Shown here piece by piece: positions 42,935 to 55,590 of a stretch of DNA of 64,000 nt. Source of the DNA: Corynebacterium halotolerans. Its GTDB lineage: Bacteria; Actinomycetota; Actinomycetes; Mycobacteriales; Mycobacteriaceae. Made by a program: the position numbers and the translations under genes. Within the stretch, counting starts at the first letter, position 1; each line of letters starts with the position of its first letter. The notes beneath the pieces were generated by a model. The model searched no databases, was not told the origin of the DNA, and saw nothing but the letters and a program-made list of their open reading frames with translations. The stretch lies in NCBI RefSeq assembly GCF_001056295.1, contig NZ_JVMD01000020.1, forward strand, positions 1-64,000. The letters are read 5' to 3'.

Positions 42935-43882
42935 TCACCGGCGCTGGGACGACAGATCCGCGATCCGATGATGCCCCGTGAAATCCGACCCCTGCGCCTG
43001 CCGCTGCCGGTACGCGTCGACCAGCACGGCAACGCATCGCCCCGAGAACACGTCGTCCCACTCCAGCCGGATGACCCGCACGCCGGCATGAAGCAGCAGA
43101 TTCTGGCGGTCCAACTGCTTGCGCGCCACTTCCGACGGAGCACCGAATGCGCCGGAGGTCTTCACCAAGCCGTCGAATTCGATGACCAGCCCGAGCTCCG
43201 GCCAGAAGAAGTCGACCACCGCGAGCCAATTGCCGTGCCGGTCGTACACCGCCACCTGTTGCAGCGGCTGCGGCAGCCCCGCACGGTCGATGCACCAGCG
43301 GACCAGTGATTCGCCCGCCGATTGGCTGCGTTCCGACGCCAGCGCCACCACGCGCCGCGCCTCCTTGATCCCGCGCCGGGGCCCCATCGAACGCAATTCG
43401 GCGGCGAAGGCGTCGGCATCGCCGCATCCCCGCCACATCACCGATTCGGCGACGACCAACCCGGCCTTGAACCCATGCAGCACGCACGTCTCCAGCACGG
43501 TCCGCACCGGGGACGTGACCCTGATTCCGCGCGAGATGTACACCGTGCCGGCGGATTTCACGGCCCTCCGCGTGACCGTCCGCCCTCGGTGCCGATCCTT
43601 CGATCCGACCGCGAGCACGTCCACGCGCCCGTCCCCCGGCCTGAGGAACGCGAACCCCATGATCGCCGCGGCCGCCGGCCCCGTCACCACCGATGCGCCA
43701 TTGGTCAGCCCGACCGCCATCGCCAGCAGCACGTAGGTCTCGTGCGCCGGCCGACTCGCCGCAATCGCGTACACCCCTCGGACGAGCCGCTCGATCCGCC
43801 CCCGAGCAACCGCCGACCGCAGCAGCTCCGGCCCCGCCTCCCCCTGCATGGAGCTGAGCACCAGCCCCGTGTCCCCGTGCAC
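42935..43882 (-). CDS. AbiEi-like/DUF559 endonuclease-fold protein
   Basis: 315 residues from a GTG at 43882 with GGGAGACG eight bases upstream (ATG 43849 is an alternative). The N-terminal third resembles the AbiEi antitoxin/winged-helix region (ELLRSAVARGRIERLVRGVYAIA). The C-terminal DUF559/Vsr-like nuclease fold shows ESLVRWCIDRAGLP, VDFFWPELGLVIEFDG (Asp and Glu of a PD-(D/E)XK core) and LLHAGVRVIRLEWDDV. Common in corynebacteria and mycobacteria; possibly a defence or toxin-antitoxin relative, but no partner gene is present. It is bracketed by two copies of a 64-bp hairpin repeat. Confidence 0.8.
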   Translation of the reverse strand: MHGDTGLVLSSMQGEAGPELLRSAVARGRIERLVRGVYAIAASRPAHETYVLLAMAVGLTNGASVVTGPAAAAIMGFAFLRPGDGRVDVLAVGSKDRHRGRTVTRRAVKSAGTVYISRGIRVTSPVRTVLETCVLHGFKAGLVVAESVMWRGCGDADAFAAELRSMGPRRGIKEARRVVALASERSQSAGESLVRWCIDRAGLPQPLQQVAVYDRHGNWLAVVDFFWPELGLVIEFDGLVKTSGAFGAPSEVARKQLDRQNLLLHAGVRVIRLEWDDVFSGRCVAVLVDAYRQRQAQGSDFTGHHRIADLSSQRR

Positions 43883-44007
43883 CGCAAACGTCTCCCGGTC
43901 CCCGGCATCGCTTCTCCCCCATTTTCCGCATCATGCGAGCGCCGGCTTTCGGCCCTCCCGCAGTGTTAGACGCGGACCGGAGCCGATCGGTTCCCCCGAA
44001 TCGCGCA

Positions 44008-44071
44008 AACCCACCCCGAATGCGCAACCCCACCCGTTACAGCGGGTGGGTCTGCACATTCGGGGTGGGTT
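44008..44071. repeat. 64-bp imperfect palindrome, copy 2 (right of DUF559 gene)
   Basis: Same element as at 42847-42910, same orientation, one base changed (TCTGCACATT for TCTGCGCATT), which breaks one stem pair. It is followed by GGGTGGGTTAGCC-type fragments at about 44064-44076 and 44095-44107. Confidence 0.9.
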
Positions 44072-44145
44072 AGCCAGCCTGGGTGCCGCCAGAGGGTGGG
44101 TTAGCCACGTGGGGGCGGCGGGCGGGCCGGCGGGCCAGCGGGCGT

Positions 44146-46251
44146 CTACGCCTGCTCGGCCTCCGTCTTCGGCGGCTTCGGGGTCGCCTCCAGCAGCTCG
44201 TCGCCGATGGCGATCGGGCCCTGCTTCGCGACGACGTCGACCGAACCGAACTTCCTGTGGTTCGTCACCAGAACCGGGGTGACCGGCGAGTAGCCGGCGG
44301 CTACGATGGCGTCACGGTCGAAACGCACCAGCGGGGTGCCGGCGGTGACGTGATCGCCCTTGGCCACCAGGAACTCGAAGCCCTTGCCGTCCATGTTCAC
44401 GGTGTCGACGCCGATGTGGACCAGGATCTGCAGGCCGTTGTCCAGCTTCAGGCCGACGGCGTGGCCGGTCGGGAAGGTCACCATGACCTTGCCGTCGGCG
44501 GGGGCGACGACGGTGTCGCCATCGGGGTCGATGGCCGCGCCCTTGCCGACCTTGCCGGCGGCGAAGGCGGCGTCCGGCACCTCCGACAGCGGCAGCAGCG
44601 TGCCGCTCATCGGCGCGGCGACGGCGAGGTCGAGCTGCTCGGCGGTCGGGGCATCGGCGACGGCCACGGCGGTCGCGGCGCCGGCGCCCGCACCGGCGGC
44701 GGCGGTCGCGGGGACGGCGGCGTCGTCACGCGAGGATTCGGGCAGGGGCGCGTTGGCCGCTTCCTCGACCTCGGCCATGGCGGCGGCGCGCTCGCGGGCG
44801 ATGCGCTCGTGGGCGTCGGCCTTCTCCTCGGCGGAGCGGTAGTCGAAGAACAGCACCAGCAGCAGCGACGTGAAGAACGCCGCGGCGATGCCGATGACGT
44901 AGCCGCCCAGCGGGTCGAACGCGCCGACGGTCAGCATCGAGGTGAACACGAAGGCCTTGGCCTTGACGTTGAACAGGCCCATCACCACGCCGCCGACGAA
45001 GCAGCCGGGCAGCAGGCGCAGGTAGGTCTTCTTGAAGCGCAGCACGACGCCGTAGAGGCTCGGCTCGGAAATGCCGCCGAGCAGGCCGGCGAACATGCCG
45101 CCGGAGGAGACCTGGCGCATGGAGGCGTCCTTCTCGCGCATGGCGACGATCATGACGCCCGTGACCAGGCCGAAGCAGGCGAAGTTCCACGCGCCCATGG
45201 GGCCCTGGATGAAGTCGTAGCCGAGCGTCGCGATGTTCTGGATCATGATGGCGTTGAGCGGCCAGTGCAGGCCCAGCGGAACCATGAACGGGTAGATCAG
45301 CGGCACGACGATGGCGAGCACGAACGGCGAGAAGCCGTTGATGGCCAGCAGCATGTTGGAGATGCCGTTGCCCAGGCCGATGCCGAACGGGCCGACGAGG
45401 AACGCGGTCAGCGGGATCATGACCAGCAGCGAGAAGAACGGCACGAACACCATCTGGATGTCGCCCGGGATGATCTTCTTCAGACCCTTCTCCACGAAGT
45501 ACAGGATCACCGCGGCGAACAGCGGCGGGAAGACCTGGCCGGCGTAGTCGTTGAGGACCATCGGCAGGCCGAAGACGGTGACGGTGTCGCCCTGGCTGCC
45601 CAGCTTGAGGAACTCCGGGGTGAGCATCGCGGCCGGGATGGCGGCGCCGACCCATTCGTTGGCGCCGAGCTTGCGGGCCGCGGTCGCGCCGACCATGACC
45701 GGCAGGAAGTAGAACACCGACCGCCACATGGCGTGCAGGAACTGCCACGTCGGCGGCAGGGTCTCGCCCTCGGGGGCGCTGAACGACTGGATGCCGAAGG
45801 TGTCGGCCAGCACCAGCAGGGTGATGATCAGCGACGCGCCCAGCAGGGCCCACAGGACGGGGCGGAACGTGTCGGACAGGAACTCGAAGCAGAAGTCGAC
45901 CCAGCCGAACTTGCCGCGGACGCCGTCGTACTCCTTCTTGCCGTCGGCGCCGACCTTCGGCCCGCGGGACGCCTTGGCCGAGCCGCCGGATTCGCCCATG
46001 CCCGGCTGGCGGACGAGCGCCTGGTGGTAGTTGCCCACGTCGCCGCCCATGATCACCTGCAGGCCCGTGGAGCCCTGCGGCACCACGCCGAGCACCTTGT
46101 CGTCGGCGTCGATGGCGTCCTGGTCGGCCAGGGAGAGGTCGTGGAGGTGGAAGCGGAGGCGGGTGGCGCAGTGCGTCACGGAGGAGATGTTCTCCGGCCC
46201 GCCGACCTTGTCGAGGATGAATTTCGCTGTGGACTCGACCGTAGCGGCCAC
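44146..46251 (-). CDS. ptsG: PTS glucose-specific EIIBCA permease
   Basis: 701 residues, domain order IIB-IIC-IIA. IIB phospho-Cys is C28 in SSVTHCATRLRF; IIC starts near residue 105 (FLSDTFRPVLWALLGASLII) with about ten helices and the GISEPSLYGV motif; the Ala/Pro-rich linker leads to IIA with the phospho-His in LQILVHIGVDTVNMDG. The sequence is strikingly close to C. glutamicum PtsG rather than sucrose or beta-glucoside permeases. GTG at 46251 has GAAAGGGA six bases upstream. Imports and phosphorylates glucose. Paired TCCGA motifs lie in its promoter. Confidence 0.94.
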   Translation of the reverse strand: MAATVESTAKFILDKVGGPENISSVTHCATRLRFHLHDLSLADQDAIDADDKVLGVVPQGSTGLQVIMGGDVGNYHQALVRQPGMGESGGSAKASRGPKVGADGKKEYDGVRGKFGWVDFCFEFLSDTFRPVLWALLGASLIITLLVLADTFGIQSFSAPEGETLPPTWQFLHAMWRSVFYFLPVMVGATAARKLGANEWVGAAIPAAMLTPEFLKLGSQGDTVTVFGLPMVLNDYAGQVFPPLFAAVILYFVEKGLKKIIPGDIQMVFVPFFSLLVMIPLTAFLVGPFGIGLGNGISNMLLAINGFSPFVLAIVVPLIYPFMVPLGLHWPLNAIMIQNIATLGYDFIQGPMGAWNFACFGLVTGVMIVAMREKDASMRQVSSGGMFAGLLGGISEPSLYGVVLRFKKTYLRLLPGCFVGGVVMGLFNVKAKAFVFTSMLTVGAFDPLGGYVIGIAAAFFTSLLLVLFFDYRSAEEKADAHERIARERAAAMAEVEEAANAPLPESSRDDAAVPATAAAGAGAGAATAVAVADAPTAEQLDLAVAAPMSGTLLPLSEVPDAAFAAGKVGKGAAIDPDGDTVVAPADGKVMVTFPTGHAVGLKLDNGLQILVHIGVDTVNMDGKGFEFLVAKGDHVTAGTPLVRFDRDAIVAAGYSPVTPVLVTNHRKFGSVDVVAKQGPIAIGDELLEATPKPPKTEAEQA

Positions 46252-46362
46252 TGAGGTCCCTTTCGTCGGCCGCGGCCGGACATGACCGGTCGCGGGGGCT
46301 GCCGGAAACGAAGGCCGACCGGGTCCGCGGTTCCCGCCTCACACCGCGGGACGTGCGGTTAT

Positions 46363-46382
46363 GTCCGAATCTTGGTCCGATT
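46363..46382. promoter_or_regulatory. Candidate operator in the ptsG promoter
   Basis: GTCCGAAT (46363-46370) and GTCCGATT (46375-46382) form a direct repeat with 12-bp period, 112 nt or more upstream of ptsG. On the minus strand they overlap a possible promoter with CTGACA near 46399-46394. DeoR-type SugR controls ptsG in C. glutamicum; that it binds here is inference. Confidence 0.35.
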
Positions 46383-46497
46383 CCGGTACTGTCAGCATTC
46401 AGACTACTCCCGCGGATGCCCGAACGGAATAGTGACCTTCCCGGAATCTTCCGGTTGCGCCCGTTCGATGCATCCGGGGTGCAGCCAACCCCGTCGG

Positions 46498-46857
46498 CTA
46501 GCCCCGGCGGCGGGTGATTCCCCGGTCCGCGCGCTTGCCCCAGCAGTTGCGGTGCCAGTGCCGGCGGTCGTCGGCCCGTCCCCCGTAGTCGGCCGGCCAC
46601 GCCACGACATGCGCGACGCCCGGCGGAATCTCCTGGTCGCAGCCGGGGCAGCGATACCACTTGGTCGCCTGGCCCGATGCGACGTCGCGCACGTGGAAGT
46701 CCTCCCCCGCCAGCCTCCCCGGCCCCGGTTCGGTGCGCGTGTTCTGGAATGCGCCGAGGCTCGGCAGCGGCCGCGTCACCGCATTTTTGCTTTGCGACGC
46801 CCCGCGTCCCCGTCCTCCGGCGCCCTTTCCCGGGCGACGCTTCTTGCCCCGTCCCAC
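46498..46857 (-). CDS. Small zinc-ribbon-like protein downstream of nucS
   Basis: 119 residues from GTG 46857, chosen because GGAGG lies eight bases upstream. The N-terminal third is Lys/Arg/Gly-rich (GRGKKRRPGKGAGGRGRG), suited to nucleic-acid contact. The C-terminal part has YRCPGCDQEIPPG, then HVVAWP and HWHRNCW, i.e. Cys-x2-Cys plus His and Cys residues fit for one zinc site of treble-clef/HNH style. Databases label relatives ATP/GTP-binding without clear reason. 32 nt after nucS, so probably co-transcribed. Confidence 0.75.
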   Translation of the reverse strand: MGRGKKRRPGKGAGGRGRGASQSKNAVTRPLPSLGAFQNTRTEPGPGRLAGEDFHVRDVASGQATKWYRCPGCDQEIPPGVAHVVAWPADYGGRADDRRHWHRNCWGKRADRGITRRRG

Positions 46858-46889
46858 TTTCCCGCCTCCGACTTTGACCGTTCGGGCGC

Positions 46890-47582
46890 TCAGAAGAGGC
46901 GCAGCTCGTTGGACTCGGTGCCGCGCAGCGTGTCGTAGTCGACGACCACGCACCGGATGCCGCGGTCCTCGGCGAGGGTGCGCGCCTGCGGCTTGATTTC
47001 CTGCGCGGCGAACACCCCGGCGACGGGGGCGAGCATCTCGTCCCTGTTGAGCATGTCCAGGTAGCGGGTCAGCTGTTCCACGCCGTCGATGTTGCCGCGG
47101 CGCTTCACCTCCACGGCCACCGTCGCGCCATCGGAGTCGCGGCCCAGCAGATCCACCGGTCCGATCGCCGTCGGGTACTCCCGGCGGATGAGGGTCCAGC
47201 CCTCGCCGAACGTGGTGAAATGCTCCGCCAGCAGCTCCTGCAGGTGGGTCTCCACGCCGTCCTTGACCAGCCCCGGGTCCTGCCCGAGTTCGTGGGTCTC
47301 GTCGGAAAGCACCTCGGAAATGGTGATGCGGAGCTGCTCGCCCTTCGAGTTCTCCACGATCCACAGCAGCTCGCCGGTGTCCTCCCCCGACTCGTCGAGG
47401 ATCGGCTGCTCCGACAGCGAACACGGCGGGGTCATCCAGTTCAGCGGCTTGTACGCCCGGTCATCGGCGTGGACGGAGACCGAACCGTCCGCCTTGACCA
47501 GGAGCAGGCGCGGGGCCTCCGGAAGGTGGGCGGTGAGACGGCCGACGTAGTCGACGGTGCAGCGGGCGATGACGAGGCGCAT
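46890..47582 (-). CDS. nucS: Mismatch-specific endonuclease NucS (EndoMS)
   Basis: 230 residues. In actinobacteria lacking MutSL it cuts mismatched DNA and keeps mutation rates low. N-terminal binding domain [22 protein letters not shown]-terminal RecB-like nuclease with [23 protein letters not shown], holding the catalytic Asp, Glu and Lys. A C-terminal segment ending NELRLF resembles the sliding-clamp-binding tail. ATG at 47582. Sits between DUF2550 and the small zinc-ribbon gene on the same strand. Confidence 0.94.
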   Translation of the reverse strand: MRLVIARCTVDYVGRLTAHLPEAPRLLLVKADGSVSVHADDRAYKPLNWMTPPCSLSEQPILDESGEDTGELLWIVENSKGEQLRITISEVLSDETHELGQDPGLVKDGVETHLQELLAEHFTTFGEGWTLIRREYPTAIGPVDLLGRDSDGATVAVEVKRRGNIDGVEQLTRYLDMLNRDEMLAPVAGVFAAQEIKPQARTLAEDRGIRCVVVDYDTLRGTESNELRLF

Positions 47583-47614
47583 GCCCACCACCCTAACGAT
47601 GCGTGGCGTGCGCC

Positions 47615-48136
47615 TCAGCGACGGCCCCCGCCGGAGCGGCCGTTGGAGCGGCCCTCGCCGGCTCCCCGGGCGCGGACCCTGCGGAAGCGCTCCTCGATGT
47701 TCGTGGGCAGCCTGCGCGTCTGGCGCACCGACGGCGACGACTCCACCCACGCCACCAGCGCGGTGTCCCCGGAATCGTCCACCGCGAGCTCCCACTCGCC
47801 CTGCCCCGCGACGGAAAAGACGACCACGTGGAGCCCACGATCGAAAAACCCCGCCTCGATCGTGGTGGGCTCTCGGCGAGAGAGGATTTCCACGTCGCTG
47901 CGGGGGAAGGACAGGTCCGCGCCGGGACGGAGCGAACGGAGCTTGTATACGAAGGCGGTGCAATCCGTGTACTTGAACACGCCATGACGCCACGCGCCGC
48001 CGTCCTGGGCGGGAATCGGGCGGATGATCACCGGCGTGCCCTTGGAGCGCAGCTTCGCGAACCTCCACAACGCCAGCGCTCCCCCGAGCAGCAGAACGAA
48101 GGCAACGACAAGCACGAAGACGTTCAGGGCGTCCAC
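47615..48136 (-). CDS. DUF2550 membrane-anchored protein
   Basis: 173 residues from GTG 48136 ([13 protein letters not shown]). One N-terminal membrane helix (about 3-23), then a beta-rich domain with [24 protein letters not shown], which is the DUF2550 core. The C-terminus is Arg/Gly-rich ([16 protein letters not shown]). The M. tuberculosis homologue Rv1312 also follows atpC. Function unknown. The 290-nt leader upstream contains the atp terminator and GGGTG-rich repeats but no other gene. Confidence 0.85.
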   Translation of the reverse strand: MDALNVFVLVVAFVLLLGGALALWRFAKLRSKGTPVIIRPIPAQDGGAWRHGVFKYTDCTAFVYKLRSLRPGADLSFPRSDVEILSRREPTTIEAGFFDRGLHVVVFSVAGQGEWELAVDDSGDTALVAWVESSPSVRQTRRLPTNIEERFRRVRARGAGEGRSNGRSGGGRR

Positions 48137-48343
48137 AATGACCTCGTTTCGCTCGCCCGCGGAGCGGGAAGATGGCGCTGGATGGGTGCCGGGATGGGTT
48201 ATGGGGTGGGGCTTGAAAGGCTGCTGGAAAGGGTGCCCGAAAGGGCGCCCGGAAGGGTATTGAGAAAAGCCTAGTCGACGCCCGGGCCGACGGTAAAACG
48301 AACGGCGGAGCCGGCTGCCGGGCGGCCGTCGGCAAGCAAAAAA

Positions 48344-48387
48344 GAGGGGCGCCGGAACCACGCTTTCACGTGGTTCCGGCGCCCCTC
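48344..48387 (-). terminator. Rho-independent terminator of the atp operon
   Basis: Perfect 19-bp stem (GAGGGGCGCCGGAACCACG and its complement) with a 6-nt loop, followed on the minus strand by CTTTTTTGC, 43 nt after the atpC stop. Confidence 0.95.
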
Positions 48388-48430
48388 CCCCGATGCGGGT
48401 GAAGAACCTGGTCGTGCGACCGGTCGCCGC

Positions 48431-48805
48431 CTAAGCGGCGCCCGAGGCGCGGCGCGAGGCGCGCAGCTCGGACTCTGCCCGTGCCTTGACCTCCGGGTCA
48501 TCCGACTGGAGACGGGACTCCGCGTCGGCGACGTCGACCTCGTCGGCCCAAACGGCCTTGTCGGCGAGGACGGTGATCTTGTGCGTGGACACGGAGAGGA
48601 ACCCGCCCTGCACCGCGGCGACCAGAACCTGGCCGTCGTCGGTCCGGATGGTCACCGTGCCCTTTTCGGTCAACTGGCCGAGGAAGGGCTGGTGGCCGGG
48701 CAGCACGCCGATCTCACCCTCGGTGGTCTCGGCCGTCACGGAAGTGGCCCTGCCCTCCCAGAGCTTGCGCTCGACGGCGACCAGTTCGGTGGCGATGTCA
48801 GCCAT
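48431..48805 (-). CDS. atpC: ATP synthase F1 epsilon subunit
   Basis: 124 residues. The N-terminal beta-sandwich is clear ([35 protein letters not shown], then [16 protein letters not shown]), followed by a short C-terminal helical part. It couples rotation to catalysis and limits ATP hydrolysis. The short C-terminus is usual in mycobacteria and corynebacteria. Last gene of the operon; 12 nt after atpD. Confidence 0.96.
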   Translation of the reverse strand: MADIATELVAVERKLWEGRATSVTAETTEGEIGVLPGHQPFLGQLTEKGTVTIRTDDGQVLVAAVQGGFLSVSTHKITVLADKAVWADEVDVADAESRLQSDDPEVKARAESELRASRRASGAA

Positions 48806-48817
48806 GTGGAACGCCCC

Positions 48818-51240
<2,423 letters not shown>

Positions 51241-51292
51241 GTTCTAACGCCTCCCTTCATTTTCGATAACGGTCATTGCAAACACGCCCCGA

Positions 51293-52936
51293 CTACTTCG
51301 CGGCGGACTTGCGGGAGACCGAGATCTGCTCCTTGGTCTTCTCGCCCTCGGCGAGGGGCTCGGCGGGAGCCTCCTTCACGACGGGCGCGCCCTCCGAGGT
51401 CTGGAAGCCCTTCTTGAACTCCGCGACGGAGCTCTTCAGGGCGGCCTTGGACTCGTCGGTGAACGGCGTGCCACCCTCGATCTGCTCGAAAACGGCCTCG
51501 TTGTTGGAGTACAGGTACTCCATCAGCTCGGTCTCGAAGCGGCGCACGTCCTCGACCGGGACGTCGTCGAACTCGCCCTCGCCGGCCAGGTAGATCGAGG
51601 TCATCTGGTACTCGACCGACTGCGGCTGGTTCTCCTTCTGCTTCAGCAGCTCGACCAGTCGCTGGCCGCGCTCGAGCTGGCGCTTGGAGGCGTCGTCGAG
51701 GTCGGACGCGAACATGGCGAACGCCTCGAGGTCGCGGTAGGACGCGAGGTCCAGACGCAGGTTGCCGGAGACCTTCTTCATGCCCTTGGTCTGCGCGGCG
51801 CCGCCGACTCGGGAAACCGAGACGCCGACGTTGATGGCCGGGCGAACGCCCTGGTTGAACAGGTCCGACTCCAGGAAGACCTGACCATCGGTGATGGAGA
51901 TCACGTTGGTCGGGATGAAGGCGGAGACGTCGTTGGCCTTCGTCTCGATGATCGGCAGGGCGGTCAGCGAACCGGCGCCCATGTCGTCGGACAGCTTCGC
52001 CGCGCGCTCCAGCAGACGGGAGTGCAGGTAGAAGACGTCGCCCGGGTACGCCTCGCGTCCCGGCGGGCGGCGCAGCAGCAGGGAGATGGCGCGGTAGGCC
52101 TCGGCCTGCTTGGTCAGGTCATCGTAGATGACCAGGACGTGCTTGCCCTGGTACATCCAGTGCTGGCCCAGGGCGGCACCCGCGAAGGGGGCCAGCCACT
52201 TGAAGCCGGCGGCATCGGAGGCCGGGGCGGCCACGATGGTGGTGTACTCGAGCGCGCCGTGATCCTCGAGGGTCTTGCGCACGCCGGCGATGGTCGAGCC
52301 CTTCTGGCCGATCGCGACGTAGATGCAGCGCACCTGCTTCGTCGGATCGCCGGACTCCCAGTTCGCCTTCTGGTTGAGGATGGTGTCCAGGCAGACCGCG
52401 GTCTTGCCGGTCTTGCGGTCACCGATGATCAGCTGTCGCTGACCGCGGCCGATCGGGGTCATCGCGTCGATGGCCTTGATGCCGGTGGCCATCGGCTCCT
52501 CGACCGGCTGACGCTGCAGCACGGACGGGGCCTGGAGCTCCAGGACGCGGTCCTCTTCGGCCTCGATGTCGCCCAGGCCGTCGATCGGCTGGCCCAGGGG
52601 GTTGATAACGCGGCCGAGGAAATTGTCCCCGACCGGGATGGACAGGACATCGCCCGTCCGCTTGACCTCGTCGCCCTCGGCGAGCGACTCGAAGTTGCCC
52701 AGCACCACGACGCCGACCTTGTCGGTGTCGAGGTTCTGCGCGACGCCGATGACGCCGCCCGGGAACTCGAGAAGCTCGTTGGTCATGACCGACGGCATAC
52801 CCGCAACCTGCGCAATGCCATCAGCAGCACTGATGACCACGCCGACCTCCTCGCGGGAGGCCTCCGGGGAGTAGCTCGAGGTGTAATTCGCAATCGCGCT
52901 ACGGATCTCGTCGGAGGAGATCGTCAGCTCCGCCAT
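51293..52936 (-). CDS. atpA: ATP synthase F1 alpha subunit
   Basis: 547 residues, complete. Regulatory nucleotide-binding subunit: P-loop [18 protein letters not shown], arginine-finger region [22 protein letters not shown]-terminal extension of about 35 residues ([16 protein letters not shown]...RKSAAK) beyond the E. coli end is a feature of mycobacterial and corynebacterial alpha, where it restrains ATP hydrolysis. AGGAAG precedes ATG 52936. Confidence 0.98.
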   Translation of the reverse strand: MAELTISSDEIRSAIANYTSSYSPEASREEVGVVISAADGIAQVAGMPSVMTNELLEFPGGVIGVAQNLDTDKVGVVVLGNFESLAEGDEVKRTGDVLSIPVGDNFLGRVINPLGQPIDGLGDIEAEEDRVLELQAPSVLQRQPVEEPMATGIKAIDAMTPIGRGQRQLIIGDRKTGKTAVCLDTILNQKANWESGDPTKQVRCIYVAIGQKGSTIAGVRKTLEDHGALEYTTIVAAPASDAAGFKWLAPFAGAALGQHWMYQGKHVLVIYDDLTKQAEAYRAISLLLRRPPGREAYPGDVFYLHSRLLERAAKLSDDMGAGSLTALPIIETKANDVSAFIPTNVISITDGQVFLESDLFNQGVRPAINVGVSVSRVGGAAQTKGMKKVSGNLRLDLASYRDLEAFAMFASDLDDASKRQLERGQRLVELLKQKENQPQSVEYQMTSIYLAGEGEFDDVPVEDVRRFETELMEYLYSNNEAVFEQIEGGTPFTDESKAALKSSVAEFKKGFQTSEGAPVVKEAPAEPLAEGEKTKEQISVSRKSAAK

Positions 52937-52991
52937 GTTCTTCCTGCTCTCGGTAAATTCTTCTTCCAGTGAAATTTCGTCAAACCATCCG

Positions 52992-53810
52992 TCAGCCAAG
53001 GCCGACGCGCAACTTCTCGAGCTTCCTCGAAAGGCTGCCGTCGATGACCTCATCGCCGACCCGGATGACCAGTCCACCGAGGATCGAGGGATCGATCTCG
53101 GTGTGGATGGACATCTCTTCGCCGTAAACCCGGCCGAGCTTGTCCGCCAGCGCACGCTGCTGCTCCGGGGAGATAGCGGTTGCACTGGTCACACGGGCGA
53201 CGGTGCGATTCCGGAGGCCGGCGGCGAGCCGGGACAGGAAGTCGATGTCGTCCGCGGGGCGCTTTTCGGGGCGCCCGACGGCCTGCAGCGCCAACGCCTC
53301 GGTCACCGAAGTGACCTTGCCGTACAGCACGGAGGCCAGGAGACCCCGCTTCGCCTCGGGGGTCGCGGCCTTGTCGGCCAGCAGCTGCTCGAGCTGCGGC
53401 TCGTTGACGAGGATGCTGCTCAAACGGAACAGCTCATCCTCGACCGTTTCCAGCTGGCCCTGGCCCTCGGCCGAGCGCAGCAGGGCACGGCGGCCCAGCT
53501 CCACCAGGCCCGCGCGGAATTCGCGCGAGTTCGACCAGGTCTGCGCGGCGGCGTCCGTGATGACCTTGAGGGTCGTCTCGGACACCTTCCCAGCGAACAG
53601 GCTCCGGATGATTCCGGTGCGCTGCTCCGCCGCAACCGACTGATCGGCGACGGCGACACGCAGGCCGCGGTCGGAGTCGAGGGTTTCGACGACGTCGAAA
53701 AGCTCGGAGCCGGTCTGGGCCGCGTTCGCGACGGAGACGTTGGCGCCGCCGACGGCGGCGTCGAGCTCCGTACGGAGCTGCGCCAAAGATTCGCGGCTAG
53801 CTGCGTGCAT
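52992..53810 (-). CDS. atpH: ATP synthase F1 delta subunit
   Basis: 272 residues, longer than the E. coli protein (177) because of an N-terminal extension of roughly 90 residues. Unlike mycobacteria, it is not fused to a second b subunit. C-terminal delta signature: REEM-type end [39 protein letters not shown]. Forms the top of the stator stalk. 5 nt after atpF. Confidence 0.96.
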   Translation of the reverse strand: MHAASRESLAQLRTELDAAVGGANVSVANAAQTGSELFDVVETLDSDRGLRVAVADQSVAAEQRTGIIRSLFAGKVSETTLKVITDAAAQTWSNSREFRAGLVELGRRALLRSAEGQGQLETVEDELFRLSSILVNEPQLEQLLADKAATPEAKRGLLASVLYGKVTSVTEALALQAVGRPEKRPADDIDFLSRLAAGLRNRTVARVTSATAISPEQQRALADKLGRVYGEEMSIHTEIDPSILGGLVIRVGDEVIDGSLSRKLEKLRVGLG

Positions 53811-53815
53811 GTCGC

Positions 53816-54382
53816 CTACTTTCCGGCCGGGGCCACGGTGTCAAGGTTGCTGAGGAAGCGATCGATCGTGCCCGACGTCTTGACGTCATCGGACAGCTGC
53901 TCGCCGAGCAGACGCTCCGCGAGGTTGATCGAGTTCTGCCCCATCTCCTTGCGAAGCTCGGCGACGACCTGCTCACGCTGGGCCGCCAGCTGCTTCTCAC
54001 CGGACTCGATGATTCGTGCGCTCTCGTCGTTGGCCTTCGAAGTCGCCTCGGCGATGATCTTCTGACCCTGGACTCGGGCCTCATCGCGGATCTTGGCGGC
54101 TTCGGTGCGGGCCTCGGCGAGCTGGCTGTTGTACTTCTCGAGAGCGGCCTTGGCCTCGGCCTGCGCGGCCTCGGCACGCTCGATGCCGCCCTCAATCCGG
54201 TCCTCCCGCTCGGTCAGGACCTCCTGGAACTTCGGAAGCACGAGCTTCCAGAAGAGCACCAGGATGACAATGAGCGGGACAATGGACCAGACGATGTCAT
54301 AGGACTTGGGCAGAAGGGGGTTGATCTGCTCCCCAAGGGGAAGTGCCTCCCCCGCCGCCAGGTAGTGAATGAAATCCGTCAT
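53816..54382 (-). CDS. atpF: ATP synthase Fo b subunit
   Basis: 188 residues. One N-terminal membrane helix (about 28-48, [21 protein letters not shown]) then a long charged coiled coil ([27 protein letters not shown]...) that reaches F1 as the stator. GGAGAA precedes the ATG. 33 nt after atpE. Confidence 0.96.
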   Translation of the reverse strand: MTDFIHYLAAGEALPLGEQINPLLPKSYDIVWSIVPLIVILVLFWKLVLPKFQEVLTEREDRIEGGIERAEAAQAEAKAALEKYNSQLAEARTEAAKIRDEARVQGQKIIAEATSKANDESARIIESGEKQLAAQREQVVAELRKEMGQNSINLAERLLGEQLSDDVKTSGTIDRFLSNLDTVAPAGK

Positions 54383-54415
54383 GGTTCAGTGTTCTCCGCT
54401 TGTATGAGGTCCGGA

Positions 54416-54703
<288 letters not shown>

Positions 54704-54795
54704 TCATGGAGTCGTAGTGGATGCCCGGGCGGGGTCAAATGGGTCGTGCTATGAAATTGGGCCCGTTGCCGGGGAGTTCCCCGGCGGCGGGCTTG

Positions 54796-55590
54796 CTAGT
54801 GCTCGTCTGCGTGCAGCGACAGTTCGATGTAGACGGCGCTCAGCAGGGCGAAGATGTACGCCTGCAGGAAGATCACCAGAAGCTCGAACAGCGTGAACAG
54901 GATCGAGGCGATGAGGGTCAAGCCGGACAGGGCCGTCCACCCGTTCATCTGCCAGAAGAAGAAGTTCGTGGCACCGAACAGGAGGACCAGGACCATGTGG
55001 CCGGCCAGCATGTTGGCCATCAGACGGATGGTCAGCGTGGCCGGGCGCAGAACGAAGGTGGAGAAGATTTCGATGGGCACCACGATGAGGTGGAGCGCCG
55101 GGGGCAGGTTCGGGATGACCACCGACGACTTCACGTACTTGAAGAAGCCGTACTTCTTCGAGCCCGCGTAGATGAAGGCGATGTAGGCGAACACTGCGAG
55201 GACCAGCGGCATGCCGATTCGCGCGTTGGGCGAAATGTTGAGGCCGGGGATCACGGCCGCAAGGTTCATCGAAATGACCAGGAAGAAGATGGTGGCCAGC
55301 ACCGGCATGAACCGGCGGCCCTCCTTCTTGCCCAGAATCTCCTCCGCGATGTTGATGCGGACGAAGTCCATCATCATCTCGGCGACATTCTGCAGTCCCG
55401 TCGGCACCAGCTTCGGGCGCCGGAAGGCGACCACGAAGAAGATGGCGACGATAACGGCCATGAGCAGGCGAACGACCATCAGGCGATCCATGGCGAACCA
55501 GTCGCCGGCACCACCAATGATGAAGTCGTTGTACAGCTCACCCGGGAAGTACTCCTCCTGCAAGTTGGGTGAGTGAAACTCACCCTTCAT
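54796..55590 (-). CDS. atpB: ATP synthase Fo a subunit
   Basis: 264 residues with five or six membrane helices. The essential arginine lies in ATLTIRLMANMLAGHM, and the conserved end FLQAYIFALLSAVYIELSLHADEH is present. It forms the proton half-channels beside the c ring. First gene of the atpBEFHAGDC operon. ATG 55590 gives MKGEFHSPNLQEEYF, as in other corynebacteria. Confidence 0.97.
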   Translation of the reverse strand: MKGEFHSPNLQEEYFPGELYNDFIIGGAGDWFAMDRLMVVRLLMAVIVAIFFVVAFRRPKLVPTGLQNVAEMMMDFVRINIAEEILGKKEGRRFMPVLATIFFLVISMNLAAVIPGLNISPNARIGMPLVLAVFAYIAFIYAGSKKYGFFKYVKSSVVIPNLPPALHLIVVPIEIFSTFVLRPATLTIRLMANMLAGHMVLVLLFGATNFFFWQMNGWTALSGLTLIASILFTLFELLVIFLQAYIFALLSAVYIELSLHADEH

